Program-made: the position numbers and the translations under genes
Notes under the pieces: generated by a model
Database searches by the model: none
Seen by the model: the letters and a program-made list of their open reading frames with translations, nothing else
What the model was told of the DNA's origin: nothing
Virus record (IMG/VR): IMGVR_UViG_3300030104_002529
Span: 1 to 25,826 of that record
Reading direction: 5' to 3' (one strand)
Origin: a virus
Length of the DNA stretch: 25,826 bases
Shown: positions 13,397 to 21,389 of the stretch, piece after piece
How positions within the stretch are numbered: position 1 is the stretch's first letter
How the letters are laid out: each line of letters opens with the position of its first letter

Positions 13397-15645
13397 TAAT
13401 ATCCTCTGTTTCTGTTAATTCCAGTTTTGCTGTTTGTTAGCCATATATCGTTTCCGCTTATTCTTCCAAATACTTCCACTTGTTGAACACCTCCTCCCAT
13501 CAGGCTTTTTAACTTATCAAGAGGAGCAACAATTTCCGGATTTGTATTTGCTCCAGCATACTCTCCCATCAATCCAACAGTTGGCCCACTAATAATCCCC
13601 CCATCTGCAAAGGAAGGAATTAAACTATTAAGAGCAGTTCTTGCAAGTCCAGCAGCAGCTCCAGCAAGAGCTGGAATTAAAAATACTGAGCCTGGAAATG
13701 GAGGGATTGAGCTAAGAGCTTTTGTGACAGCTGTTGCCACCCCCTCAGCAATTAAAGCTCCGATTATATCTCTGATTGTGTTTTTAACTACCTTTCCATA
13801 GTCCTCAAAAGAAGAAGCTCCTTGCATTAATGTTTGTTTAGCTTGTTGAGCATATTCCATTAATACTTTTTTTGTAATCCCAAATTTCTCTGCTAACATC
13901 TCCATCACAGAAGCTGTTCCTTCCATTGACTCTTGAGCAGCTAATTGGTCAGTAATAAAGTCCTTACCAAACATTCCAAAGCCTCCAGTTTGTTTTTCAG
14001 GCTTATCTGTTTTTGTAGTTGGTTTTCCTCCTCCTCCTGAACCTCCTCCTAATTCAAAAGGATTGCCTAAAAGCCCTAAAGCCTCAGCCAATTCTGTTGC
14101 TTGGTTTTTCATTGCATCTGCAAAACTTCCGAACTCATTTTCATATTCAACAGTTTCATCCTTTAAACTATCAAGACCTTCTCTCATCATTTCAAATGGA
14201 TCAGGAATAGGATTCCCTCCTAAATAGGTAATCAATCCATTTACCGATTCAATAAGCATAGCAATCGGATTGAACTTTATTACCCATCCAACAGCTGTTA
14301 ATAAAGCATTTCGCCACCATGACCAATCACTTAATCTCTCTTTAAATGCTTCCCAGTTTTCTCTAACATAAGCAAAACCAACAGCAAAGGCAGATATTGC
14401 TGCAACAGCTAATCCAACTGGAGTTAGTAAAGCAGAAAAGGCAACTGTTAAACTTCCAATAACTGAAACAATAGGGCCAATAGAAGCAGCAACTAAAGCC
14501 ATAGTAGTGATAAGATTTTTCATGTCTTGGTCTAAAGAACTCCACCAATTCATAGCTCCTTGTAATTTTTCAAGTCCTTTTAATACTAAAGGCATAACTT
14601 GATTACCAATATCTATTAATACAAGTTTAACTTGATTCAGAGCTTTTTGGAATTTAAAACCAGCATCAGTTCCTAAAATATCAAAACCTTCTGCAACATT
14701 CCCCATTGAGTTGTTCATTCCATCAAGAACATCAGTATAAGTTTCTGATTGTAGTCCCATTGTAGAAAGAGCAGCTGTTACAGCTTTTGATGAGCCGAAC
14801 ATTTTTAAAAGCATATCATCTGTGCCTTCAAGTTCTGTGAATAAGAATTGAAGTGTCCCCATTAAAGATTCATCTAACATTGCAGCTAAATCTCCATAAG
14901 ACATTCCAAGTGTGTCTAATATTTCAACTTGTTCAGCTGATGGATTCAGGAGTTTCATCATTAATTGATTCAAGCCAGTCAATGTAGAAGCAGCATCTCC
15001 AGATAACTTAGACATAGTAGCAGCAGCAGCTCCTAATTCCTCGAACTCAATACCAGCAGCAGCAGCTGTTGGAATAACTCTACCAAGTCTGGACATAAAC
15101 TCTCCAGCCTCAAATTTTCCTTGTTTTAATGTTTCATGTAATAAATCTCCAGCTCTTGCAGCATCCATTCCATCTGACTCATAAGCCTTCATGACAGATG
15201 TCAAAGCCGAACCAATATCAGTCATGTCTCCCATTCCCATTGCGGCAGCCTTTGCTGAAACAGCTAAGGCATCAATCGCTTCTTGTCCTGATAATCCAGC
15301 AGATGTAATAAAGAATAATCCTTCTGCTAATTGGTCGGCAGCAATACCAGTAGTTGATGATAATGACAGAACATCTTTCTCATAAGATTTTAATTCCTCA
15401 GCACTTGCTCCAACAAGAGTTCTTATTTTTGTCATTGATGAACCAAAGTCAGCTGCCATTTTAATTCCAGCTGCTCCAATTCCAAGAATAGGCATTGTGA
15501 TATTAGTAGTCAATGAGCTACCAATGTTTTTCATAGTTTTTCCGAATCTTCTAACTTTGGTCTGAGCTTTTTTCATAGCTCTATCAAAGCCTTGCATATT
15601 AGCTCCGAAATTAAATGTTAAATAACCAATCGCCTTATTTGCCAT
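13396..15645 (-). CDS. tail tape measure protein
   Basis: A 749-residue protein of the phage tail tape measure family. The N-terminus has the RAMKKAQTKVRRFGKTM motif and a glycine-rich segment. It then shows the characteristic 'TKIRTLVGAS...LSSTTGIAADQLAEGLFFITSAGLSG' block (about 75-125). A hydrophobic mid-region with several membrane-like helices follows (about 380-430), and a glycine-rich linker at about 535-545 (GGGSGGGG). A C-terminal part contains SFADGGIISGPTVGLMGEY, typical of tape measures. It sets tail length and enters the host envelope. It overlaps the frameshifted chaperone gene by 11 bases. Confidence 0.93.
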   Translation of the reverse strand: MANKAIGYLTFNFGANMQGFDRAMKKAQTKVRRFGKTMKNIGSSLTTNITMPILGIGAAGIKMAADFGSSMTKIRTLVGASAEELKSYEKDVLSLSSTTGIAADQLAEGLFFITSAGLSGQEAIDALAVSAKAAAMGMGDMTDIGSALTSVMKAYESDGMDAARAGDLLHETLKQGKFEAGEFMSRLGRVIPTAAAAGIEFEELGAAAATMSKLSGDAASTLTGLNQLMMKLLNPSAEQVEILDTLGMSYGDLAAMLDESLMGTLQFLFTELEGTDDMLLKMFGSSKAVTAALSTMGLQSETYTDVLDGMNNSMGNVAEGFDILGTDAGFKFQKALNQVKLVLIDIGNQVMPLVLKGLEKLQGAMNWWSSLDQDMKNLITTMALVAASIGPIVSVIGSLTVAFSALLTPVGLAVAAISAFAVGFAYVRENWEAFKERLSDWSWWRNALLTAVGWVIKFNPIAMLIESVNGLITYLGGNPIPDPFEMMREGLDSLKDETVEYENEFGSFADAMKNQATELAEALGLLGNPFELGGGSGGGGKPTTKTDKPEKQTGGFGMFGKDFITDQLAAQESMEGTASVMEMLAEKFGITKKVLMEYAQQAKQTLMQGASSFEDYGKVVKNTIRDIIGALIAEGVATAVTKALSSIPPFPGSVFLIPALAGAAAGLARTALNSLIPSFADGGIISGPTVGLMGEYAGANTNPEIVAPLDKLKSLMGGGVQQVEVFGRISGNDIWLTNSKTGINRNRGY

Positions 15646-15988
15646 GTTCTTCCATCTTTTTAATGTATTCTGCTCTTGCCTTTAATTTTTCAAAATCAAC
15701 CTCACTTTTTTTCTTATCCCAGTCAAACTCAATTAAGTCTTTTGGTTTTAGAGTTTTCGCTTTTGGCAACTGAATGTTGAGTAAATAAGTAGTTTGCCAT
15801 CTTATCCTTTCCCATTCTTGTTTTTGCCTTTGGTTTTCCAACTCATAAAACCCATCCATCTTAATCCAAAAGTGCTTAGGCAAATAATCATAAAACTCCT
15901 CAACTCCCATTCCTAACTGCCCAAGCGCTATGCTTTCCAATTCACGCCAACTAAAAGATTTTTTTATTTCTTCTTGTTGGCCTTCTGC
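15635..15988 (-). CDS. tail assembly chaperone, T-like part made by -1 frameshift
   Basis: The frame before the tape measure has no ATG; its first possible start is TTG at 15940 without a visible ribosome site. It is joined to the G-like gene by a -1 shift at A AAA AAG (15988-15994). From there it adds 117 residues, giving a fusion of about 220 residues. The first part of the extension, SFSWRELESIALGQLGMGVEEF, matches the T region of GT-type chaperones, where a W-[RK]-E-[IL] segment followed by LG..GL is conserved. The fusion recruits the tape measure and tube subunits. The position and heptamer make the assignment strong. Confidence 0.85.
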   Translation of the reverse strand, partial: AEGQQEEIKKSFSWRELESIALGQLGMGVEEFYDYLPKHFWIKMDGFYELENQRQKQEWERIRWQTTYLLNIQLPKAKTLKPKDLIEFDWDKKKSEVDFEKLKARAEYIKKMEEHGK

Positions 15989-16296
15989 TTTTTTTCCTTA
16001 CCTCCCATTTGCTCTGACAAAACCTCCATACATCTTCCGATTGAATCAAAGTCCTCATCAATTAAGTCAGCCAAATCATCAATCGTTAATTCGCAATGTT
16101 GTTTCGCTGCCCTATACCCATCTTCAATTCCACAATGGATTAAAGTTAAAGCTCCATCTAAACTCATTTCTTGTCCCAGTTTGTCCAAGTCTTGCAGACT
16201 TGTATCTGTTTTTGCACTATATTTTCTAAGTGCATTAAAACCAAATTTGATAGGATGTTTTTGTTGTCCTATTTCTACAAATGTATATTTCTTCAT
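15964..16296 (-). CDS. tail assembly chaperone, G-like protein
   Basis: A 110-residue protein encoded between tail tube and tape measure, the invariable place of G-type chaperones. It is helical (FGFNALRKYSAKTDTSLQDL, then LTIDDLADLIDEDFDSIGRC) and ends in a basic, lysine-rich tail after residue 97. The frame ends in TAA at 15964, just after the slippery heptamer. Most ribosomes make this short form and a minority make the longer fusion. Such a ratio controls tail assembly in lambda-like phages. The hairpin at 16325-16356 lies just upstream of its ATG. Confidence 0.85.
   Translation of the reverse strand: MKKYTFVEIGQQKHPIKFGFNALRKYSAKTDTSLQDLDKLGQEMSLDGALTLIHCGIEDGYRAAKQHCELTIDDLADLIDEDFDSIGRCMEVLSEQMGGKEKKQKANKKK
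15988..15994 (-). promoter_or_regulatory. slippery heptamer A AAA AAG for -1 frameshifting
   Basis: Read on the minus strand, the bases sit in the exact zero-frame phase NNA AAA AAG of the G-like gene, six codons before the end of its lysine-rich tail region. A -1 slip continues into the open T-like frame without a stop. No simple strong hairpin is obvious just downstream, but many phage GT sites lack one. Confidence 0.85.
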
Positions 16297-16310
16297 TTTG
16301 TTTGTTTTTT

Positions 16311-16356
16311 AAAAAGGTTTGCGAGGGAGCAAAACAAACTAAACAAGATTGCTCCC
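16311..16356 (-). terminator. hairpin after the tail tube gene, probable terminator
   Basis: GGGAGCAA (16325-16332) pairs with TTGCTCCC (16349-16356), an 8-bp stem with a 16-base loop. On the minus strand a TTTTT run (16311-16315) follows about ten bases past the stem. The spacing is longer than in a classic terminator, so partial termination or a processing/stability element is equally possible. It lies between the tail tube and chaperone genes. Confidence 0.55.
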
Positions 16357-16376
16357 CCACTCTCCTTAAGTTATTA

Positions 16377-16823
16377 CTAAGATATTGTCTGAGTTAATCC
16401 TCCAGTCCCTTCAAGACTAATTGAATAAGTAGCTGTATCTTCTGTTCCCCCAGTAAAAGAAACGCTTGTTAAAAAAGCACTCCCTTCATAATAAGTGTCG
16501 CCAGTAGCTCCTCCAGTATCTCCGAATCTTATTGTAAACGCTTCTCTTGTATTTGAGCCAGCATCTAATAAGTATTTAAGAAATAAGTCATCAGCTCCAT
16601 CTGCTATTGCAGCTCCAGCTGGATTAGTCCAAGCATAAGCTCCATCCATATCCACACTCCATTCTCTCAATCCCTCTAAAGACTCTTTAAAGCCTCCAGA
16701 CTGTTTGTTTGTGATATCCCTTGTACTCATTGAAAAATTTAATGTTCCACTCTGAGCATAAGCTATCAAATCATTTGTTGAACCATCATAAACTCTGATG
16801 TCCGTTCCATTTAATATTGCCAT
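16377..16823 (-). CDS. major tail tube protein
   Basis: A 148-residue protein of the siphophage tail tube type (TP901-1/phi13-like). Signature segments are MAILNGTDIRVYD at the start, the STRDITNKQSGGFKESLEGLREWSVDMDG block (about 33-61), and beta strands through FLTSVSFTGGTEDTATYSISLEGTG to the C-terminus. The protein polymerises into the tail tube. Its position just before the chaperone and tape measure genes agrees. A hairpin follows the gene, as expected for a gene made in great excess. Confidence 0.9.
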   Translation of the reverse strand: MAILNGTDIRVYDGSTNDLIAYAQSGTLNFSMSTRDITNKQSGGFKESLEGLREWSVDMDGAYAWTNPAGAAIADGADDLFLKYLLDAGSNTREAFTIRFGDTGGATGDTYYEGSAFLTSVSFTGGTEDTATYSISLEGTGGLTQTIS

Positions 16824-16849
16824 TTTTTTACTTTTTTATTAATTAATAT

Positions 16850-17026
16850 TTATTCTTTTTTTTTCTTTTTTTTCTTTTCCTTCTTTGGTTCTACTATTTT
16901 CTCAATACATTCAAGCTCAATTAATTCATCTAATTCACTTTGTATTGTAATAATAACATTTACTCCTTTTGGAAATGTCTTACCATGTCTTTGAGAAAAC
17001 CATTCTTTCAATAATGTATATTCCAT
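16850..17026 (-). CDS. small lysine-tailed protein upstream of the tail tube
   Basis: A 58-residue frame with ATG at 17026, occupying the otherwise empty gap between the beta-rich hypothetical and the tail tube genes. Residues 1-45 form a mixed helix/strand domain (LLKEWFSQRHGKTFPKGVN, then VIITIQSELDELIELE). Residues 46-58 are nearly all lysine and glutamate (EPKKE followed by seven lysines and E). The length of the open frame, its start context and its exact fit in the gap support it. No family is recognised. A basic tail may bind the acidic inside of the tail or DNA, but this is a guess. Confidence 0.7.
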   Translation of the reverse strand: MEYTLLKEWFSQRHGKTFPKGVNVIITIQSELDELIELECIEKIVEPKKEKKKKKKKE

Positions 17027-17037
17027 TTTCTTTTTTT

Positions 17038-17397
17038 TTAAATATCTAATTTTACACTACACATCCCTTTAATATTACTCAAAGAGCTTTCAGATGTTAA
17101 TTTTATTATTGCTTGTGTATCATTAGAAAAGTTTGTACTAATATTGTCAAAACAGACTTCGCTGTCTGTTCTTATGTTTGCTTCTGTTATATCTAAATTG
17201 TTGCAGTTTGTTTTTAATTGAACACTCCATAATGAGTCAGATGGAACATTGTTTCCAGAATCTACTCTAACTCCAAGAGAGCTAATGCTTATGCCATTAG
17301 TAGCTTTGTTGAATAGCTCTATCTCAACTGAGTTTCCAGTTAAGTTAAAATCATGTATATGTATTTCTGTTGCCAAATCTCTATATCTAAAAATCAT
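17038..17397 (-). CDS. beta-rich tail-region hypothetical protein
   Basis: A 119-residue protein in the head-tail joining block. It starts in an ATGA overlap with the tail-completion gene. It has alternating strands such as EIHIHDFNLTGNSVEIELF, GVRVDSGNN and IIKLTSESSL, with no long helices, consistent with a beta sandwich. It has three cysteines (mid and C-terminal part) and no signal peptide. Position suggests a head-tail or tail accessory protein. No family is recognised. Confidence 0.7.
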   Translation of the reverse strand: MIFRYRDLATEIHIHDFNLTGNSVEIELFNKATNGISISSLGVRVDSGNNVPSDSLWSVQLKTNCNNLDITEANIRTDSEVCFDNISTNFSNDTQAIIKLTSESSLSNIKGMCSVKLDI

Positions 17398-17813
17398 GTA
17401 TTTACTATTCTCACATCAAAATCTAAAGCCTTACGAAAAACTCCCTTTCCATTTGTTGCTGAATTATCATAAGAATCAACATCAAAGAAATCATTATATC
17501 CATCATACTTAATAGATTGAACCACTACTCCATTAAAAGTCCCACTCTTTCTATCTAAGGCAGTTCTCACTTTATCAGCCAAATCACAGGCCTCTGAATA
17601 AGTTTCAGAATAACAGCTTATCATAACTGCTGTCGTGTCTAAACTTGAAACTCCTTGCTTGTAATCAGTTGGGGTTTGCCCAGTAACATCATAAATCACA
17701 AAAGGAAAAGCAGTCTCTACTCTTGCAACCATAGGAAAAATCCTTGTTGAAGTCAAAGCTGTAACGTTTGAATCGTTGCTTAAAATGTTAAATATTGCTT
17801 TCCCTACATCCAT
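17394..17813 (-). CDS. tail completion / terminator protein (DUF3168-like)
   Basis: A 139-residue protein with the pattern of siphophage tail-completion proteins: VGKAIFNILSNDSNVTALTS at the N-terminus, IFPMVARVETAFPFVIYDV (about 25-43), a 'V.ISCYSETYSEACDLADKVRTAL' block (about 63-86), and a C-terminal strand with DVRIV. It should cap the tail at the head-proximal end. Located between the gp10-like protein and the beta-rich hypothetical, in the usual order for HK97-type phages. Confidence 0.82.
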   Translation of the reverse strand: MDVGKAIFNILSNDSNVTALTSTRIFPMVARVETAFPFVIYDVTGQTPTDYKQGVSSLDTTAVMISCYSETYSEACDLADKVRTALDRKSGTFNGVVVQSIKYDGYNDFFDVDSYDNSATNGKGVFRKALDFDVRIVNT

Positions 17814-17815
17814 AA

Positions 17816-18397
17816 TTAATATCCTAATCCATATTTTTTTAATCTTCTCTCATGTATCTTTAAGGCTCTTTCAAAGATAACCTGAGCATCTTTCATTCCA
17901 TTTACTAAAACCATTTTGTGGTCTGAATCCCAAGCCTTCTTCATAAATGGCTGGTCTTTTTTTCCATAACCTTTTCCTCCGAATTTCACTTCACTTCCAT
18001 ACTCAACCCAAGCTCCATAAAATCCTGACTTTGTATATTGTTTCACTCCTTTTAATTTTTTACCAGTTGAGGTTTCAGTTTGTTTTGTTGCAAAAGAACC
18101 TTTTACTCTTGGGCCAACATATCCTCCATGATATCTTTTACTGGCTTTTGTTCTGAAATATCCTATACTTTTTGCAAGTTGCCCACTCCCTTTTAATTGT
18201 TTAGCATTAGCTTGAGCAGCCTTAACTAAAGGCTTTGACACTCTCCTCCAAAATTTATTCCATACTGAATCTTGAGAAACTTGCTTAGGTAGTTGCCTAA
18301 ACATCAAATCAATATCAGTTAGATTTTTAGTGTCTATCTCAACCCATGACTTTGCAGCTTGTCTTGATTGACCATCAATATTTGGTATTATAGCCAT
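17816..18397 (-). CDS. HK97 gp10-like head-tail joining protein
   Basis: A 193-residue protein of the gp10/minor-tail-like group. A basic core holds KPLVKAAQANAKQLKGSGQLAKSIG (about 51-75), then RYHGGYVGPRVKG and GFYGAWVEYGS (about 124-135), with a C-terminal GKKDQPFMKKAWDS. The W.E.GT/S-type segment followed by PF...A is the family hallmark. It acts at the head-tail interface. It starts with TAATG after the head-closure gene. Confidence 0.85.
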   Translation of the reverse strand: MAIIPNIDGQSRQAAKSWVEIDTKNLTDIDLMFRQLPKQVSQDSVWNKFWRRVSKPLVKAAQANAKQLKGSGQLAKSIGYFRTKASKRYHGGYVGPRVKGSFATKQTETSTGKKLKGVKQYTKSGFYGAWVEYGSEVKFGGKGYGKKDQPFMKKAWDSDHKMVLVNGMKDAQVIFERALKIHERRLKKYGLGY

Positions 18398-18738
18398 TAT
18401 TCTTTTTGTTCAGTTTCCAGTTCTAAAAAACCATCTCTCCCATCAATTTCATTTATTACGTTTATATAGTAATATTTAGGCACTCCTCTATCTCTATATT
18501 GAACTCTCATTGATTCATTAATAGTATCAACAGTTGAGCCATAATTTCTTATAGTAAAAATAACTTTGCTTGTTGCTGTAACTCTTTCTGCAATATCCTT
18601 TGTGCTTCCTCCTTTAAAATTTACATTAGCCCACACTGTGATTAATGCACTCCATGTCTTAATCGCTTCTCCATAAGCATCAGCTTCGGCAGTAAAAGTT
18701 TGAATAGTTATTCTTCTATCTAATTCTCCTATCTGCAT
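18397..18738 (-). CDS. head closure / head-tail adaptor protein
   Basis: A 113-residue protein of the SPP1 gp16 / phage head-tail adaptor type. The diagnostic N-terminus MQIGELDRRITIQ is present, followed by DAYGEAIKTWS (about 22-32), WANVNFKGGSTKDIAERV (about 37-54), FTIRNYG, and MRVQYRDRGVPKYYYINVINEID. It plugs the portal channel after packaging. It overlaps the connector gene by 10 bases and ends in a TAATG with the gp10-like gene. Confidence 0.9.
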   Translation of the reverse strand: MQIGELDRRITIQTFTAEADAYGEAIKTWSALITVWANVNFKGGSTKDIAERVTATSKVIFTIRNYGSTVDTINESMRVQYRDRGVPKYYYINVINEIDGRDGFLELETEQKE

Positions 18739-19307
18739 ACTTGAACTTTATATTGGTCTAATAAATATTTTGCTCCCATAGGAATCTCAGTTGCTATTCT
18801 ACCAACTACCACCTCTTGTCTGTTTTGATACCAATGTCCGATAGTTAAATATACAGCTTGTATAATTGCATAAGGAACATCAGTTGTTGCTGTCCCATAA
18901 CCAACCTTATATTTTACTAAAACAGCATCTTCTCTGTCTGCCACATCTGGATAAGATTGGTCTACTTTAAGCATAAGAGTTGATGGCTCGATTGCTGGTG
19001 TTACTTGATAAACAGATGTTGATAATGTTTGCTGAGTATTATCAGTATCATAATATTTTACATGAGTTATGTCTGACACTGGACTTTTGAAAAGGCTTCT
19101 AATATCTGCAAAAGTTGTTCCATATTGCTCAAGCGTTGTTTCTAAAAAGAATCTATTTGTGTAGTCTTGAGCAGATTCAGTAGCTGCTTTCACTAATGAA
19201 TTAATGACATCATCATCATCAGTAATATCAACTTTTAAAAATAGCTTTGCATCTGCTGTTGATATTAATTGTGTAGTGTTTGCAACTAAAACTTTATATG
19301 CTCTCAT
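18729..19307 (-). CDS. gp6-like head-tail connector protein
   Basis: A 192-residue connector of the HK97 gp6/SPP1 gp15 family. It begins with a LISTADAKLFLKVDITDDDD motif, followed by LVKAATESAQDYTNRFF (about 42-58), typical of these helical connectors, with a beta insert (STLMLKV, VLVKYKVGYG) and a C-terminal helix IQAVYLTIGHWYQNR (about 147-161). It docks below the portal. It is the first gene after the hairpin terminator that follows the capsid gene. Confidence 0.88.
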   Translation of the reverse strand: MRAYKVLVANTTQLISTADAKLFLKVDITDDDDVINSLVKAATESAQDYTNRFFLETTLEQYGTTFADIRSLFKSPVSDITHVKYYDTDNTQQTLSTSVYQVTPAIEPSTLMLKVDQSYPDVADREDAVLVKYKVGYGTATTDVPYAIIQAVYLTIGHWYQNRQEVVVGRIATEIPMGAKYLLDQYKVQVCR

Positions 19308-19325
19308 TTTCTTTTATATTTTTTT

Positions 19326-19362
19326 AAAAAAAAGGGATGGCAGCCATTCTACCACCCCTTTT
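19326..19362 (-). terminator. hairpin terminator after the major capsid gene
   Basis: AAAAGGG (19330-19336) pairs with CCCTTTT (19356-19362), extended by TGG/CCA after one mismatch, with an 11-base loop. On the minus strand a T8 run (19326-19333) ends the element. It lies 18 bases past the capsid stop. It probably gives partial termination, leaving connector genes at lower level than capsid. Confidence 0.7.
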
Positions 19363-19379
19363 CTGAATTAAGTATTTTA

Positions 19380-20597
19380 CTATGCTTCCACGTTTTTCTG
19401 GAATGTAGTAGCTTGTACAGCACCAGCATCAACAAGAGATGTTAGTACATAACGAGGCTCACCAGTTCCAGCTCCAGAATAGATGTCATAAATTACATCA
19501 AGACCTCCAAACTGAGCAATGTGTACTTTAGAGAAATCTCCAAATAAAGCAGCAGTTTTTGAAGCAGTACCTCCAGAGTTTAAGTTAGATGTTACAAATG
19601 AGAAATATCCATTTAATCTCTTATCAGCATGGTCATATAAAGCTGAAACATTAGAAACTTGAACTAAAGATTTCACATCAGCGTAAGCAGCTGGATTAAG
19701 AATGTATGCCATTCTTGCTCCTTCTAATTGAACATCAGCAGCCAATAAATCAGTTTCCATTAATTCAACGTTAGCAGTTGATATTACAGATGTAGCAACA
19801 GAAGTTGCATCAGCCAATAAAGAAGTTGGAGCATTAGATACATCAGAAGCTGCTAAGAATGCAGATTCCATTGTAGAAGCAACTGACATAGCCATGTTTC
19901 TTCTTAATGCAGCTTCAATAGAAGCGTTTTGAGTAACAGCCTCAGCTGATACATTTACTATTGAGATACATTTCTTTGGGCTTAACGTTAAAGATGTTGC
20001 AGTTCCATTTGCAGCTGGAGCTGATCCACCAGTTTCAGCAACGAACCCTGAATTGATACTTGAGAATACTGGGAATTTCATGTTGTTAATTCCTGAGTAG
20101 AAGTTACTTCCGGCAGAACTCAACACGAGATTTGCTTCTAATTGGTCAGTCCAAGCCATTGTTGAAGTTTCATTTGCAGCAGAAGTTGCAATAGCAGCTC
20201 TTGTTAATATAGAAGATGGTATCCCTATTCCTTTATAAGATTGGCCAGTATATCTTGACTCATTTCTTGCTTCTTCATCCATTTCTTTTACAAGTCCAGA
20301 AATTCTACCATTAGCAGCTTGTGCTAAAGCATCTTGGAAAGAATAATCTCTAACTTCTTTATCTACTTTTGTAGCTGTAACTCCAGACACAACAGCAGCA
20401 TTTCGCTTGATTGTTTCCATTTTTTCAGCTCTTTCAATCTTAGCATCAAGATTATCAACCTCTGTCAATAATCCATCAACTTGTTCATTTTCTTCTTGCG
20501 TTAAATCTCTTTCTTCAGTAGAAGCAACATCTTTGATGTTTTCTAAAGAATCAATAATGTCTGAACGCATTTCTTTTAATTCTATTGATGTTTTCAT
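19380..20597 (-). CDS. HK97-fold major capsid protein
   Basis: A 405-residue capsid protein. Residues 1-75 form a helical, charged delta/scaffold region (LKEMRSDIIDSLENIKDVAS and EVDNLDAKIERAEKMETIKR). This is probably removed by the adjacent protease, as in HK97. The body follows with a G-loop-like alanine/serine-rich part, PSSILTRAAIATSAANETS (about 126-144), and an E-loop/P-domain region (NMKFPVFSSINSGFVAETG), then ISIVNVSAEAVTQNASIEAALRR, ending in GLDVIYDIYSGAG and a C-terminal strand. Position after the portal and protease is canonical. Confidence 0.95.
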   Translation of the reverse strand: MKTSIELKEMRSDIIDSLENIKDVASTEERDLTQEENEQVDGLLTEVDNLDAKIERAEKMETIKRNAAVVSGVTATKVDKEVRDYSFQDALAQAANGRISGLVKEMDEEARNESRYTGQSYKGIGIPSSILTRAAIATSAANETSTMAWTDQLEANLVLSSAGSNFYSGINNMKFPVFSSINSGFVAETGGSAPAANGTATSLTLSPKKCISIVNVSAEAVTQNASIEAALRRNMAMSVASTMESAFLAASDVSNAPTSLLADATSVATSVISTANVELMETDLLAADVQLEGARMAYILNPAAYADVKSLVQVSNVSALYDHADKRLNGYFSFVTSNLNSGGTASKTAALFGDFSKVHIAQFGGLDVIYDIYSGAGTGEPRYVLTSLVDAGAVQATTFQKNVEA

Positions 20598-20615
20598 TTT
20601 TATTTTTTTTATTTA

Positions 20616-21389
20616 TTATTTTCTCTTTTTTAATTCTATCTTCAATGAAACAAGAGAACGCTTCACTAAATCTTTTTCTTCATTTTCTTTTTCTACTTTT
20701 TCCTTATAAGTAGCTAAACCTCTTTGAGCAACGATTAAATCATTTGCCTCTGGATAAGCTGGATAAGTCACTGGAGATACATCATAAAGCCTTTCAATCT
20801 TTTTGATTGTTCTTATGTTGTTGCCATCCTCATCAGTAGTCCAGTCATCTTCTGCCACAGTAAAAGCAAAAGAGCTTTGAGTTATATCTCCTCTTTGCAT
20901 AGAGACAACTAAGTCTTTTCCATAAGAAGTTTGCGGTACATCAAACTCATATCTTAATCCTTTATCATCTGCATTAAGTCTTAATGTCCCTGATGTTGTT
21001 CTTCCTAAGATTAAATTTTGATCATGATTAATTAATGCTCTTGTGTCTGACTTTGCAATTAATTCTGATGTGAAAGCTCCAGCTTCAATGTACTCATAAA
21101 AATTTCCTAAGTTTTCGCTTCTTGTGTCATACATAGAAGCATGACCAGTTATTATTGTATTCCCTTCTTCCGTTTCTTCGGCTCTGGTTTCTATATTGAA
21201 TATTCTTTTTTCCATAATGTTATTATATTTTTTATCCCAAATGTTTTTTCTATTCTCTTCAAGTTGCGTATTACATACAGCCAACCTTTGTTTCTCATCT
21301 TCAAAGTCCTCTACCATAATATCATCTGACATACATCTGTCAATGAAGTCCTTATCGTTTTCGTATTGATTAGGCTTCGGTAGTGGCAT
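20616..21389 (-). CDS. prohead protease (S78) with extra N-terminal segment
   Basis: A 257-residue protein. From M59 onward it is a standard HK97-type prohead protease: GHASMYDTRSENLG (82-95), YIEAGAF (100-106), catalytic H122 in INHDQNLILGR, and S172/S173 in ITQSSFAF. The first 58 residues hold a separate conserved piece with FIDRCMSDD (15-23) and QRLAVC (34-39), known as a leader in other phages. Starting at M59 would give a normal-size protease, so two products are possible. It matures the capsid and presumably removes the capsid delta region. It overlaps the portal gene by 20 bases. Confidence 0.92.
   Translation of the reverse strand: MPLPKPNQYENDKDFIDRCMSDDIMVEDFEDEKQRLAVCNTQLEENRKNIWDKKYNNIMEKRIFNIETRAEETEEGNTIITGHASMYDTRSENLGNFYEYIEAGAFTSELIAKSDTRALINHDQNLILGRTTSGTLRLNADDKGLRYEFDVPQTSYGKDLVVSMQRGDITQSSFAFTVAEDDWTTDEDGNNIRTIKKIERLYDVSPVTYPAYPEANDLIVAQRGLATYKEKVEKENEEKDLVKRSLVSLKIELKKRK

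Noticed and set aside
14363-14548. Minus-strand second frame within the tape measure gene rich in Cys, Trp and Phe
   Set aside because: A frame shadow of the hydrophobic helices of the tape measure gene.
14836-14844. TGTGAATAA, a DnaA-box-like sequence in the tape measure gene
   Set aside because: A single copy far from the replication genes, expected by chance in AT-rich DNA.
15635-15940. Independent gene starting at TTG 15940
   Set aside because: No ribosome site, and the conserved region begins upstream of the TTG. The slippery heptamer explains its expression better.
15930-16312. Plus-strand frames opposite the tail chaperone genes
   Set aside because: They mirror well-supported chaperone genes, with no domain and no start context. 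They are antisense shadows.
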